From NCBI GenBank assembly GCA_965153455.1, contig OZ234497.1, forward strand, positions 1,116,001-1,180,000: a DNA stretch of 64,000 nucleotides, read 5' to 3'. Shown one piece after another: positions 37,401 through 49,120 of the stretch (positions within the stretch are counted from its first letter, which is position 1; each line of letters begins with the position of its first letter). The translations under genes were made by a program, and so were the position numbers. The DNA comes from Sphagnum compactum. Its lineage: Eukaryota > Bryophyta > Sphagnopsida > Sphagnales. The notes beneath the pieces are model-generated. The model did not search any database. It was not told the DNA's origin and saw only the letters and a program-made list of their open reading frames with translations.

Positions 37401-38347
37401 CTTTGTTGAAGGTGGGGGACTGGAGAGTATATTTGAAGAGAGAGAGAGGGATGGCAGAAACACATTACCTCATTCTTCCCAAGAGGTTGTGAGACTAGAG
37501 GTTAAATATGGGTAAGATCCAGCATGCAACTCAGTAGTGGTGGTTTGAGCACTAGAATGACTGGCAACTTGACATTACAATGAGTCCTAACTTAGTGTTT
37601 TTTCTTCTTGCATGGAGGTGGGAATGATACAAAGGACATATTTCGGAAAAAATGGCCCAAGTTGCCACATTATGAGGGAAAAAAATCTGAAGTCGCCATA
37701 TCTAGAGAATAGGTTCCAACATGTTGCCAAAATGTAGGAGGAATCCTAAATTTTTCTACTTTCCTCTTTGACCTGTACCGAAGTTTGGCTAAGTCCTCTT
37801 GTGGATGATTGCCAACCCACCTATTTCACAAATTTGAAGAAAAAGAACACTGGTCCTAACCCCTATGATAATGGCCTGCTTTCAGACTGCATTGACAACG
37901 TCCAAGATTGCTTCCAACAAACCATCGGCACACTAGTTTGTCTCTATCTGGGAGTGTGGATACATTAGTCGTGTGGATGACTGAGTTTTACAAAAGTCTT
38001 GACAAGGTCATGGTACAGAGGGTATGTACAATGTGCCACACAAAGCTCACGGTGCTCGTTCGAAGAAGCGCTCGCAGTTTCACAGAGAGAGGCACTTCGC
38101 CAAAGAGGAAGGAATCGTGATACGTTTTCAGAACGTGTTGGCTGGCCGCGATCTGCTTCATTTGGTGCTGCTTGTCCAACAGTGTGAAAGCCTTGAACAA
38201 CGCCTCCACCTGCAATCGAATCCTCTCCCACCATTTGTACGGCGGCAAGCTCAATGGAGTAGTTGTCCCCCAATTCGACGACTCTTTGCTATCAGAAGCT
38301 GTCGCAGACGACTCTTCTATCGAGCTCTCTGTCACTCTCGAAGGCAT
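28480..38347 (-). CDS. BK/Slo-like potassium channel with two RCK domains
   Basis: Membrane K+ channel of the calcium-activated BK/Slo type, about 1,100 aa. Exons in coding order: 38,347-38,017; 35,669-35,546; 35,242-35,159; 34,902-34,795; 34,567-34,479; 34,170-34,046; 33,816-33,683; 33,378-33,251; about 32,787-32,581; 32,362-32,169; 31,726-about 31,590; 31,353-31,261; 30,886-30,013; 29,871-29,514; 28,789-28,480. Visible in order: cytosolic N-terminus; S1 (FVWHIVHTLCFLCGELCL); S2 (VSCLFLMDYVLHVY); S3 (IGVLDFLSATPIIFLY); a weakly charged S4 (LLQFSRFIRR); S5; pore helix (FMDAFYYVVVT); selectivity filter (STVGYGDVTT); S6 (IVSIVTIMCALVFIPYQVAR); RCK1 (RYLIISGSVSFQAVQI, then a DLERVCASRAAAIFLLANK block and DAAQIVRALAVN); RCK2 (PHILVCCQRN, then VVILGDQG). 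The C-terminus (SPTAYVLTNPLKETIINAGD) matches the family. I see no poly-Asp calcium bowl. The joins around exons 8-9 and 11-12 are uncertain in phase. Intron 1 is about 2.3 kb. TVGYGD shows K+ selectivity; calcium gating is inferred from the family. Confidence 0.9.
29061..29438. mobile_element. Tourist-like MITE, copy 2, inside a channel intron
   Basis: A 378 bp relative of the element at 6,299. The left end reads GAGCATCACCAGAGGTGCTC and the right end GAGCACCAGTGGAGTTGCCC, an imperfect inverted pair of about 30 bp. It is flanked by a TAA duplication (29,058-29,060 and 29,439-29,441). It lies wholly within the last intron (28,790-29,513) of the channel gene, where it makes up about half of the intron. 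Confidence 0.85.
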
Positions 38348-38598
38348 GGCTCCCGGATTTATGGATAAACAGCCGGCAAACTACTCTCTGAGCACAAACT
38401 CTCTAGCTGCCTAATTACATGATATCATTCGCTTTCGCTCTCTCCTGCATCTCTCGGAGCGAATTTTTCTTTCCGGCATTACGGACAACGTCCGCTCGAT
38501 GATCGCCAGAGCCACAATAACACAACAAGAAGAGATGACGAAGGAAACTGCAAATCGCAAGAGAAGATGAGAGCAGGTCGCGCACGAGAGGGACGGAC

Positions 38599-38599
<1 letters not shown>

Positions 38600-38634
<35 letters not shown>
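38600..38634 (+). repeat. (GA)n microsatellite in channel leader
   Basis: About 17 GA units, about 255 bases upstream of the channel ATG on the opposite strand. GA/CT tracts are common in plant leaders and can bind BPC/GAGA-type factors (established for plants in general, inferred here). Confidence 0.9.
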
Positions 38635-38636
<2 letters not shown>

Positions 38637-38968
38637 AGACAACAGGCAGACTGCGCGTCTGCAACGAGAGCTGCGGCAGTTACGAGGGGACGTGCACAAA
38701 GCAGATGAGAGCCATCCATGCAGAGAGGATGGAGGACTGTTGTGAGGGTTTATCAGAGTTGTTTCGCTTGCTCTTGGATGAATAAGAAAAGTCTTTTCAC
38801 GCATTTCTCATCCACGAAGGCGGTGGACTGGCTGTGGACAATTTGGAAGTTTTTTCCTCTTTTCACGTCACGTAGGCCTAACGGGAAGTGAAAAGGCCAA
38901 AAAACACCATGCAGGGTAAAAAAATTCAGATAAACTGTAGGGTACAGACCCAGGGTAGGGGCCATTAG

Positions 38969-39213
38969 GGTTCTTACACCTACTCCTTCAGTAGCTTACA
39001 CTTACAAGTAGGTGTAATTTCTCCTGCTGAGGAGAAGAAGACTGAAGATCCCTCCTTGAAAAAAAGAGGGTTCGTTCACAGATACAAGGTACGAGTTAAA
39101 GGTACACGATTCAGTGTACATGACCCTCCTAGGAGAGAGGAGGGACCTTACAGGTAGGTACTCTGTAAGTGTGTAGGACCCCCTCCCACAATTAAGGAGT
39201 AGGCATAAGAACC
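38969..39213. mobile_element. 245 bp foldback element in the divergent promoter
   Basis: The left end GGTTCTTACACCTACTCCTT (38,969) pairs with the right end AAGGAGTAGGCATAAGAACC (ending 39,213), with two mismatches in 20. Weaker internal pairing (ACACTTACA with TGTAAGTGTG) extends the foldback. It has no coding capacity. It is MITE-like; the superfamily and target duplication are unclear. Confidence 0.75.
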
Positions 39214-39622
39214 GTCTGCGTCCCTATCTATGCCTCGGGAACCCTTCTCTCCCTTTACCTTGTGATCTTTGCATGTTTTAGGTCAATGATAACCTCGGCC
39301 TCGTGCTTTACGACGCGTAATGGACATTCCTTCCCGCCACTGGCGATGTTGTGCGCGGCACAAATTCCTTTGCCCTTTTTTGTAGTCTCCAATTTTCAAA
39401 AAAACTCTTACACGCTTCAGCTGGGCTCGACGGGGGTCTTCACTGGAAGAGAAATATGTTTGGCCGCCTAAGCTTGCTAGGTCCTGAGAGGCTTCATCTT
39501 TGTTCTAGGACTGTTTTTTTTTTTTTTTAATTGTAGAGCAAAGATATATCTGTATGCTGTTTTGAAGATGATCGCTGTGGAAATGGAAGTATAGTTGTGC
39601 AAAAGAGGCAAGGATTAACATT

Positions 39623-41803
39623 ATGTATGGTCGTTCCGGCGCTGAGCTCGTTCGGGAGCTTACATTTGATGATCACCAGATCCGCCGCTTCAACGTATGT
39701 TCCTCATTCTTCTGCTGCCGCAACCAAACTTGCGGTGAAGAGCTCCGTACATTGAGCTTTTCTTTTGTATAGGTCTTTGAATTGCGTAGAAGCGTTCTTG
39801 TTGTTGGTCTGAGACAATTGTCGCTGTTGTTGTTGTTGTTGTTGTGATGTTTTGCAGCATGATCTTTTCAACAAGGTGCTGGGTGAGATTCAAGAACATT
39901 ACTACCAGGTTTCGAAAATCATGACGTGAGTGCCTTTCTGTTCATTGGCTCTCTCTTCATTCTTTTTTTACACTCAGGTTGCACTTAGCTATTTTGGATA
40001 GCGAGATGCATTCGCTTGGTGCTGCTGCACACGTTCACCTTGCCCGTGGTTGTGCGAGAAAATCCGGCCAGGTGCATGCTAGATGTTTACCACAATAGTA
40101 GAAAAACAGCTGCATGCCGTTACTCGGGGTATGAAAACATCAAAATACTGGAATCTATGAACTTTTACTTTCCAAGGGGAAGGAGGAGGAACAGGATAGC
40201 TGCTGTTATTTCCATTTCAAAATGTGCACCTCTGAAAGGAGGCAGGAGCTTCAAGGGTGAAGAAATATCTGCATTCTTGATTTGTTGTTATGCACAGGGT
40301 CTCCCTTCAATTCTTGAGAAGGACTACCTGCCATGTTTCTTGTGATTAGATTTCACCAAGGGGGAAACGTTACAGGCTTTTGCAGGAGGAAAACCCTAGT
40401 GGACAGATAATGCACGTGGATGGGAACTACAGTGGAGCCCTTATCCATCATCAAAGCTTGCTTCGCAATAAGCGCTGCCTGCTATCTTACCTGTATGTGT
40501 CATCTCACTCTTCCCAGTTTTCTGCCATGGTGCAATTGAAATTAGGAATTCTTCAACAGAGATTGCAGTAAACTCTCAACTCTAATCTTTGAATGCACTT
40601 CTTTGCCGACAAAGGAAATAGATTGGAAGAAGGAAAAGAAGAAAGTGGGTTGCACATGTAATATTACATTGGCCCTATGACAAATCCAAGGCCTAAATAT
40701 CAAACAAAGTGCTTCTCAGACAAGATGCCAAGCTTTGGAACACAAAACAATATCCTCATGGCCTTGTCACATGATTATGAGTCCTTTACACACTATCATA
40801 GGCTGTGCACAGTCTTTGACATGCTACGTGCACTTTTTTGTGTCAGGTACAACCGAGCCCAAAGGATACAGCGTCTGAGATGGCAGCTTGGAGCTGTACT
40901 TCCTGAGGATGTCAGGGACCTGCTTCATCCATCTGAAAAAGAGTTTCTGAAACGCTACTCTGACATCCTTGGCTCATACATGACCAATGTTGATCTGGAC
41001 CTCACTGTGGTAATGCTGCTCAACTGCACTATGTGCATTTCTATTTGTGAGTTTGAGTTTTCACAGGGAGGAGAAGTCATTCACAGAGCATGCTGCAATG
41101 GGAAGGTTGTAGATCATCTAAATTCTTGATGTTCATATTGTTGATAAAGTCGGTGGAGAGTCATGGCAGGTCATTACTGCTATTGGTTTTGAAGGTGATG
41201 GTCGGACACTTTGTGAGTGACTCTCAGGAGGTTATGACTGCCCTTGCTTGTGTTGTGTTTGGTTCAAAGTGTTGTTGTGGAGTTTACTTTGCAGTCTCTT
41301 GTTGTAGGTTGATGAACACTTGGATATATGAGGTGCTCTGGATAGCCCATAGAAGCACGGTATAGGCAAGAGTAGAACTCAGAGGACTCAACTGATGAAA
41401 CCACTGACTAGAGTGCAGGATGCTACACCACCAAAGGACCCATATATAAAAATTCGAGTTTTGCAACACATTGGTGAGGTGTTACTTGGTGACCAAACTA
41501 CATCACTGTCCCGGAACTCTATCCATTTCATGAAACGTACAGAAGCTGAGCCTCTCATCTCACAGGTAACATTACCACATGACTTCTCGATGCAAATGGG
41601 TGCAATCCATTCATAAGGATCAAGATCATGTTCATGTGCTTCATTTGTTAAGATCCTTAATCCAACCTCTAGCAGCATATGGATGCAATTGTTCTGCTGC
41701 TTTTCTGAATTCACTACTTGGAAGTTTCCCTTTCCATGACATCTGCTGACATATGATTTCATGGCTGAGAGTTCAGGGTCTGGTGGAGGAGTTCAATGGG
41801 TAG
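39623..41803 (+). CDS. PSF1: GINS complex subunit PSF1
   Basis: Subunit of the GINS tetramer (SLD5-PSF1-PSF2-PSF3), which with CDC45 and MCM2-7 forms the replicative helicase in the nucleus. Six exons: 39,623-39,694; 39,858-39,925; 40,376-40,492; 40,847-41,009; 41,419-41,565; 41,777-41,803. They total 594 bases and close exactly in frame at 197 aa, the usual plant length. Recognisable blocks: N-terminus MYGRSGAELVRELT; the central YSGALIHHQSLLRNKRCLLSYLY block with YNRAQRIQRLRW in helical domain A; LHPSEKEFLKRYSDIL and SYM(T)NVDLDLT; then the B-domain PPKDPYIKIRVL, SLSRNSIHFMKRTEAEPLI and a short tail GLVEEFNG. The last exon codes only eight residues plus the stop. It is preferred to read-through because it restores the family's acidic tail. 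Confidence 0.95.
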
Positions 41804-42690
41804 GAGAGTATGTGAGTATGGAAGGTGTTTCACCAGCTGGTGGAATTCAAATCTCAAGATCTGGAGACCAAACTTTGAACAGCTGGAAAATATGCAGTCT
41901 GTGATGTTGGCCCTGGTCATCTGAACAATGACAAGCGCATAGATCCAGAAGAGGTCAAAAGAAACTAAAGAGGTGATCAAACAACCATCTCTCTACTGGT
42001 GAGTATTCAATCCAAAAATCTATGGCAACACAGTTGATACAGTGGGAGACAACAGTAGGAAAAAGAGAAAGCATTGGATAATATGTGCACAGATGAACAA
42101 AATCATTCCTTGAGGTGCTCAAACATGGTAGGTGATCATCTAAGCTGATTTCCCAGGGCTTTTAGTTGGAACAATAAAGCAGGCATACATTTTACATGAG
42201 CACTTTGTGAGTGAATCAGGCCTTGTTTCTTAGCAGACAATTTTCATGGCTACAATAGAGCTGATGATCAATGCTTCAGAAAGCTGATTACCACTGTGTA
42301 AGCTTGGCAGACCAAGTCTTGCAGTGTCAAAATGCCAAGCTGGGGAGGCCCTTGCTTGGCATAGCAAACAGTCCATCATTAGGTCTTTTCTACAGCTTAA
42401 GTGGGTTTTAGGGCTTTCTGCTCTATACATGGAGAGTCATGAACACTCAACCACCAATTACATACATTTTCAATCAAAGGAAAAGATATGGGCCCTACTA
42501 GTTTGTTTGGAAACTGAATATAATTTGTGAACTTCCTGTTGCAGGGTGTTATAGACTTTCTGTAACACCCTTGAAGTTGCTAGCAACACCCTCATTTCTG
42601 AGTGAGGTCCAAAAGCAAGAAATCTAAAAAGATAGCAAGATGGAAAAGAGAAGACAGTAGAAGCAAACGGTTAATAGTTAATACCTATAT
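41804..42690. other. Intergenic, PSF1 3' flank
   Basis: Probably includes the PSF1 3' UTR. Short open frames at 42,230-42,530 resemble nothing known. No RNA gene was recognised. Confidence 0.4.
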
Positions 42691-42699
42691 TCATTTAGT

Positions 42700-43380
42700 T
42701 TTTCAAACTTTTTTCCTTGTCTTCCGTTTCTTTGTGCTGTTTGGAAGTTTCATAAAAATCCAATTAAACCTAGATTTATTTGTGCAGCCAGCTCTACTTC
42801 TCTTACTGAAGTTTCTAAGTGGCTGAGTTCTTTCTATAAAGCTATTTTTCTTATGGTCAATGATCTTTGGGTGTCAAAGCTCAGAAAGGCAGATGTTCTT
42901 GTGTTATATGGGTTCTCAATAACTTTACAGGAGTAGTGGATGTAATAAAACAACTGAACCTTTCTAGATCAGAAGGTCATAAAACCTCTCCTCTCCTGTT
43001 GCAGTCTTTTGATTTCTCAACACTAAACACCAAAATTGATCTAATGGATCTAAAAGCGAGTATGAAACTTCTGATCAATAAAGTGTTTCATTGGATGTTG
43101 AAGCGTCATTGCTTTAAGTTTTTGTTGGTTGAAAGATCTGCTTTGAACTTTAGGTTTTTGTGGCTGAAAAATAAAGAGATAAGTTTGTTTGAAAATTTTC
43201 ATAGCTTTAAAGTTGTAGATGCTTCAGGCGTGATCTCTTGGTTGGATCTCTTGCTCGATAATTTGTTTCTTTGTTTTGGTTATTGTGCTTATAGACAATG
43301 TACTGGTATCCCCATGGGTACTAATTGTGAGGTCTCTTTGGCTAATTTCTTATCTTTTTTCCTATGAGTTTGATTATAAT
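42700..43380 (+). pseudogene. Penelope-like reverse transcriptase remnant
   Basis: Two frames carry consecutive parts of one reverse transcriptase. The first (42,713-42,937) reads PFLCAVWKFHKNPIKPRFIC, then SLTEVSKWLSSFYKAIF and NDLWVSKLRKADV, ending at a TAG. The second (42,900-43,367) reads FTGVVDVIKQLNLSRSEG, LLLQSFDFSTLNTKIDLMDL (a catalytic-core D in FDFSTL) and RQCTGIPMGTNCEVSLANF. The FDFSTLYTK and GIPMGTNCAPxLA signatures are typical of Penelope-like elements. The YxDD box and GIY-YIG endonuclease are missing and the frame breaks near 43,366, so this is a dead 5'- and 3'-truncated copy. Confidence 0.75.
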
Positions 43381-46300
43381 TTTCTCACTTTGTTAATAAT
43401 TAATAAGTTTTTCACAATGTTTTTGTTAAGTTAATAATTGGAAAAAAATCACCATGTAATTTAAAAAAACATTTTTACCTTGCAAATGTAATAGAAAATG
43501 CAAAAACTATGGGTGGGATTGTTTGCATATGATGTGTTGTGAACCATTTAAGAGCATTGATTTTTACTTCAAGTCCTGGTGATTTGGATCATACATGACT
43601 TTCATCATATGGGTTATTATGAAGGTGCATCCAACATAATGACAAAAGGATGCCCCATACAAGGATCACATGTTGGGTCAAGATAATCCTTAATGTTGGA
43701 GAAATGGGTGTTTCAAAGGCATCACAAATATCTACCAAATAGCCATCCATACCAACATAACACAATCCAATTCAATAGGAAGGTGAAATGGTGTCCTATG
43801 TTTACATGAATCACATTATCTGAAACATTGGAAATACAACATCTGCCACAAATGGTATGGAACATCGATCCCTTTTTATTGGACTTGTCATATTAGGAAA
43901 TTAAAAAATCAATGCTTAATCATACATTTTTTGTGTGTAATTACAATTGAATTTCATATAATTCCTTAAATCACTTATCAATAAAGGGCATTTTTAGTAC
44001 TTACTTTTGACCTACCTACCTATTTATTTACCTACCACTAATAAATTATTATCGAAATTGATTTAAAATTTTGAGTATATGTTTCAATGGGGTAGATTTT
44101 ATTTTTTTAAATGTTCCAAAAACATTGCTACACAAAATTAACAACTTTTTTGGATATGTATGATTATAATCAAAACAATGATCAAATAGATAATAGTCAA
44201 AATGAATAGGTCCAAATTGATTTGTCAAAAAATGCACTTTGGTCAAGTTGAATAGAGGGGCAAAAGGACTCACATCAATACAACTATTACAATAAAAAAT
44301 ATTGCATTTTATTATAATGATGCCACGTCAAATCATGTTACTAAGATGAAGTTAAGTAGTTGATTATGGAAAAACCATAATATAATTAATAAAGTCCATG
44401 GGTGGAACCTATGATGTATCAACCTTTGTATTAGTTGGTTAATGCGGTTAGTTGACATGGAATTTTTTAATTTATTAAATTAAATTATTTATAGTTGTGA
44501 AAAAATTGAAAATTTCTCCCAACTGCAATTTGGTTAGTTAAAAAAGACCCAATTTCTTTTTGTGAAATCTTGTTTGTGCACACTGATCAACATTTGTGTG
44601 AGATGTCTATTTGGGGGGGGTGGGGGGGGAGAACAAGGCAAAGGACAAGTGGGCATGTGGGTAGGGTGAGAAAATTAGAATGATCCAATGTTTTTTAATT
44701 AGGAGATTTATTATTGGTATTTAATTTCAAATATATGATGGGCATTATTTGGATGAAGATTATAGGCTTTCACCAATGTTGTATTGGTATATAAGGTGCA
44801 ACTTGAGCATATGTTATGGGTATCCATACTATATTGAAAGAACTCTCAATCAAATATGACTCGAACAATATTAACCTGATACCAATATTCATCTTGTATG
44901 GGCTTTGAAATAATATTAAATATATACTTGCATTATACCAATATCAAATTTATATTTTCCGTATATCATGGAAAAATCAGCCTTGAAATAGATGCCAAAT
45001 TAGTTTGAAAGTCTAAACAAAGTGCAAAAATATTGTGTTAGAAACTTGGCTATAAATAAACATTACACATTGAATTGTTAGTTCACTCAAAAAAATTAAA
45101 ACAATAAATTTAAACCATCAAATCCAACAATTCCATTCATTTGAAAATAAAATAAAATCTTCAGGCTTACCCATAACCCGATTCTACTAAACATTGAAAA
45201 TAATGATCTTTTTTTACCATTTCCATTTGTTATTTAAAATTTTCACAAACCTACAAAACCCCATTACACATTTAATAACTAGTTCATGTGAAATAACTAA
45301 AGAAAATATTGCAAACCACCAAATTCAACAATTTCATTAACCATAATAATTTTTCAACACACCTACATGAAAGCCTATTCAACACCTTATTGTTATAATC
45401 CTTGTTTGTATATAGACAAGGTTAAAAAATGCCCAATATGTTTAGGGTAGATAGGTTGGTGAACAAACATTTAAGAACTCAAAGGAGGTCCAATCCTCCC
45501 ACTCTGTTCCTTTACTTCTGAAACCCAAAAACATTTGCAGCCTTCCACCTAATGTCTTCAATGTCGTAAAAATTGTTCAATTTAGTAAAAGAATGGAGAA
45601 GATATGGTGTGTTTGGTGTAAGGGGTTGCAATGTTCAATGATTGGTGTTAAAAAATATTAGGATTTCGAACTTAAAATATTTGATCATTGCATCTTTGCC
45701 TATGTAATCAAAAACCTCTCTCTCTCTCTCTCTAGATGGGAATGGAAGGAAGGTAGCGAGCTAGGGAGGCATTGCAACAATTTGATGGCATCCAAATGGC
45801 ATCGCGACCACAACGATGGACACTAGTTATAGTGTTGTGGAATGTTGTGTTGAAGAAATGGAGCTAGCAAATGAAACATAAGACATAACATAATAAGGAA
45901 AACATACAAAAATAAACAAGTCAAATTTGATTTTTGTTTATGTGTTTTTTCAAAGATTCTTTTGTCCCCTAGTAATGCCTATATCTCATCCCATATCTTA
46001 TTATTTGTTTAGTGATAACTAAACTTGTTTTAGTTATGGTTAACATAACAAGATAAAAAAACAAAAATTGTAGGCCATTTGACTACCATTATTAACATTT
46101 CAAAAACATCATTGTTATAATCTTTCGCTGGAAATTTAAAGATTTGCATCATTTCTAATGAGAACAGAGAAAACCAAGAGGGTGAAAGGAGAAGAGCTTG
46201 GTCCTTAAAGAAGTAGATTTGAACAACTTACATGCCACCTCACTTGTTTGAAGCTAATCAACATTTTTGGTTTTTAGTAGTGATGGCGAATTCTAGTTTT

Positions 46301-46800
46301 ATTAGTGTTTCGTCCAATTGTTGAAACAAAATGATTAATCTAGTAACTACTACAAAACAATAGGGCCTTGGTGGACCAAGAAGCTTGAAGCGATGGCACC
46401 TTTAAAAACCTAGATGGCTAAGGGTTTGGTTGTAAAGTTGAAAATAAAAGAACATTCGAGGTTTGAGAAGGGTTTGAAAATGCTTGGAGTGAAAGGCACT
46501 AGAACTACTAGTTCTTTATTAATCGTTGTGTCTTGCGTCATGGGTGGAATGAGGGACATTAAGCCTTTGTAGGACAAATGGGCTTTGCCTATCCATACTC
46601 ACCATGGTTATGGCTTTTATTATTGTTGTTGCCATTGTGCTTACACATACCTTGCTACAAAGTTCATTGGGCACCCCCCCACCTCTTCTATCCACCATAG
46701 CCACAAGAACTATAACAATGTAACCCCCCATAGTTTTGTTACTAATTCATAATTAGGTAGGTAGGAAGGTATTATATATATTTTTAAATTTAAGGGTAGG
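43381..46800. other. AT-rich gene-poor block
   Basis: No gene seen. It contains a G-rich tract (8 G, T, 8 G) at 44,613-44,629, a (CT)n tract at 45,716-45,734 and many runs of A or T. Poor in C and CG, as in the other decayed blocks. Confidence 0.5.
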
Positions 46801-49120
46801 GCTACCTTTAGGTGGTCTTTTGTTGCCCCTTGTTTCTTCCAATTTTTGTTCCTATTGTGCCCCTTTCTCATTGGTTAGGACATACCCTAGCCTTTGGCCA
46901 TGTTGAAAAGTTTGTGCATGCGATTAGGGCTTTTGTCGTTCTTGCCTTGGTTCCATCATCATTAAAGGCAATTTTTGTGTTGCAAACCTTGCATTCTTTA
47001 AATTTAAATTCTCCTTATTCAAATTCCTTGATAGACTTTCAGCTAGACATAAATGGGGAATTTTCCATGAATTTTTTAAATTTAGTTTTCTTGCACATGT
47101 CCCATTTGTTAGCAAGTGGTTCATCATGCATGGCCTTTGAACACTTTTGGGATTTTTTCAACTTTGAGGATTTGGGTAATGGTTTCATTCAACTTCATTA
47201 GCGGAGTTCCCATTTGGTTGTTGGGCGCATCCCATAGTTTGTGGTTTGCATTTTTGGTGCTGCTAAATTGTTGGCTTTGGCCAAGCCCTTAGATGGCATT
47301 CAACCATTGTACTTGGTGAGGCATTTTATCAAATGGTTAACAAGGCTTTATATTTATATTTTCATGACATGTTCTTTTTTCATTTATCATTGCATCTATT
47401 TAACATGGCAGTTAGGGGTGGTTGTGAAGTAGTGGTCCATGGTATTCGAAATATTTTGGATGTCCACCCCAATTGGGCAATGTTTCAGTGGATGTAACAA
47501 TTGTTTTCAACACCATTTCATATAAAGCCATTTTTTAAGACTTCAAATGATAAGAGGCCAATTATCTAATATTTTCTTTTTTGTTTATTTCCTTTATGCC
47601 CTTTAATTTCCTTTGTTCTTTAGTCATCACTCCCCTTCGAGAGATTTATCTATCATCTTATCATATGTGGACATGCGTCACAGTGATCCCCTTACTGGGT
47701 TTTTTTTTTGTGCTCGTTTATTTTCATGATTTATGTTGTTTTTCAAGTATTTTTCCCTTTTATATTTTCCCTTCCTTAGTTAATGACACTAATATCTTCA
47801 ACTTCGCACATGTTGTTCCCCTTGCCTTCGATCATTTTGTTTCCCAATTTGTTTATGTGTGGTTGACCATTCAACCTTACAAGTGTTCGGCTTGAGCCCT
47901 TTCTAACTTGCTTTTTGGGTTCACCCTTCCAATTGGTCTTTGTTACCCTATTGACAACATCGGGATCTTGGGCATCCCATTTGGTTCTAATTTATTTTTT
48001 TCATTTTTTTTGTGAGAGGTTTTGGATGAAGATGTTCGTCATGCTAATGCACTTTTGAGGTTAAAAATGTCCAAGTAGTTTTTGGGATCTTCTTTTGATG
48101 TTTTGCTTAGAGGCCTTCCTACCCGCTTCGTTGCTTCTCCTTTCTTTCAGGTTTTTGGGGCCAATTTGACATTTTTGATTTGGTTTTGTTGGGAATTTTT
48201 GAGAAGCTTTTGGGCCTGGGTTCTTTTGAGTGCTTTCAAGTTCCCCTATTTTGATGGCAAGTTTGTTTCCGCATTTTTAGTGAAGGGTTAAACCTCATTT
48301 CTATAGAAGGCATTACTTTAGTGACATCCTTCCGAACCCATTTGAGGTTGGTGCAAGAACTTTTTCCTTTAGTGGCAATGACGTACGTCCCCCTTTTGAG
48401 TAGTTGGTAGAAAGAAGAATAGATTGATTTCAAAGTAATATTTTAAAAAGATTGTTGACCGTTTTTGTTTTAACATCATATTTGATTTGTTTTTTGATTC
48501 ACATTGAACATGCTTGAGATCTTGTGTGGGGCTAGGTGTGGGTGCATGGTTATCCGCTTGCCTATTGATCCTTTTTTTTTCGATTGATTTCAAAGGTTTT
48601 TTCCACTATGTCGCACACTTGACTGGGCTTCCCCCATTTCTTAGCCCTTGGTTTGTAACATTGCATTTGTGGTCAAACTTTAAACCTTATGGGGATCCAC
48701 TTTCTTCATTGTGCTTATATATGGTGGGGAGAGGATGCCTTCCCATGATGTTGTGTGGGATGCCTTTGCGTATATTGTGAAGGATGTGAGATTTCACATT
48801 TTATGTGAGTACACCCATGTTTTTTAGCCAAATATTGTTTAGTTTACACGCTAGTAGGTTTGACATTGTGCTTTCGATGGATGGCATTTAGATGTTGACT
48901 AACATTGGCATCACTGACTCCATTCAAGTAAATTTAATTTCGTTCCCAACTTTATTTTGTGGGGTTGTCACTACTATTACAACTCAAGCCAAGGATAATT
49001 TTTATCATGATTGATACCTTATGAACTAGTTTCTCTTGTTAACCATAGAGGTCTTTGGGTGTTTACATCAGTAGGTCAACGATTTTTTCATCAATGTGCC
49101 AACATGGCATTTGGATGTAA
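46800..49120 (+). pseudogene. Decayed LINE with reverse transcriptase and restriction-like endonuclease, copy 2
   Basis: A long series of broken plus-strand frames can be followed. An N-terminal block (GHTLAFGHVEKFVHAIRAFV, 46,870-46,940) is followed by HLLASGSSCMAFEHF (47,100), AAKLLALAKPLDGIQPL (47,270) and RT-core debris (47,560-47,900). Then come VLDEDVRHANALLRL (48,019), GLPTRFVASPFFQ (48,110), a zinc-binding tail region, and finally VDIVLSMDGI ... TTQAKDNFYHD ... IEVFGCLHQ (48,862-49,075). The last part matches the restriction-like endonuclease region of plant LINEs of the R2/NeSL-like kind; that class name is inference. Nearly all damage is C to T or G to A, giving stops such as CAA to TAA. 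The 48,510-48,880 part corresponds to copy 1 at 14.9-15.2 kb. Confidence 0.68.

Larger units (their letters stand above)
38348..39622. promoter_or_regulatory. Divergent promoter region between channel and PSF1
   Basis: The channel (minus) and PSF1 (plus) are transcribed away from each other, with start codons 1.27 kb apart. The channel side has a (GA)n tract at 38,600-38,634, which reads (CT)n in the channel leader. The centre carries a 245 bp foldback element. The PSF1 side has a T-rich run near 39,512-39,529. No TATA box can be assigned with confidence. Shared or separate promoters cannot be told from sequence. Confidence 0.55.

Noticed and set aside
41395-41616. Read-through form of PSF1 ending about 41,616
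   Set aside because: Splicing at 41,565 to 41,777 gives an exact in-frame 197 aa protein with the family's short acidic tail; read-through adds an unrelated tail.
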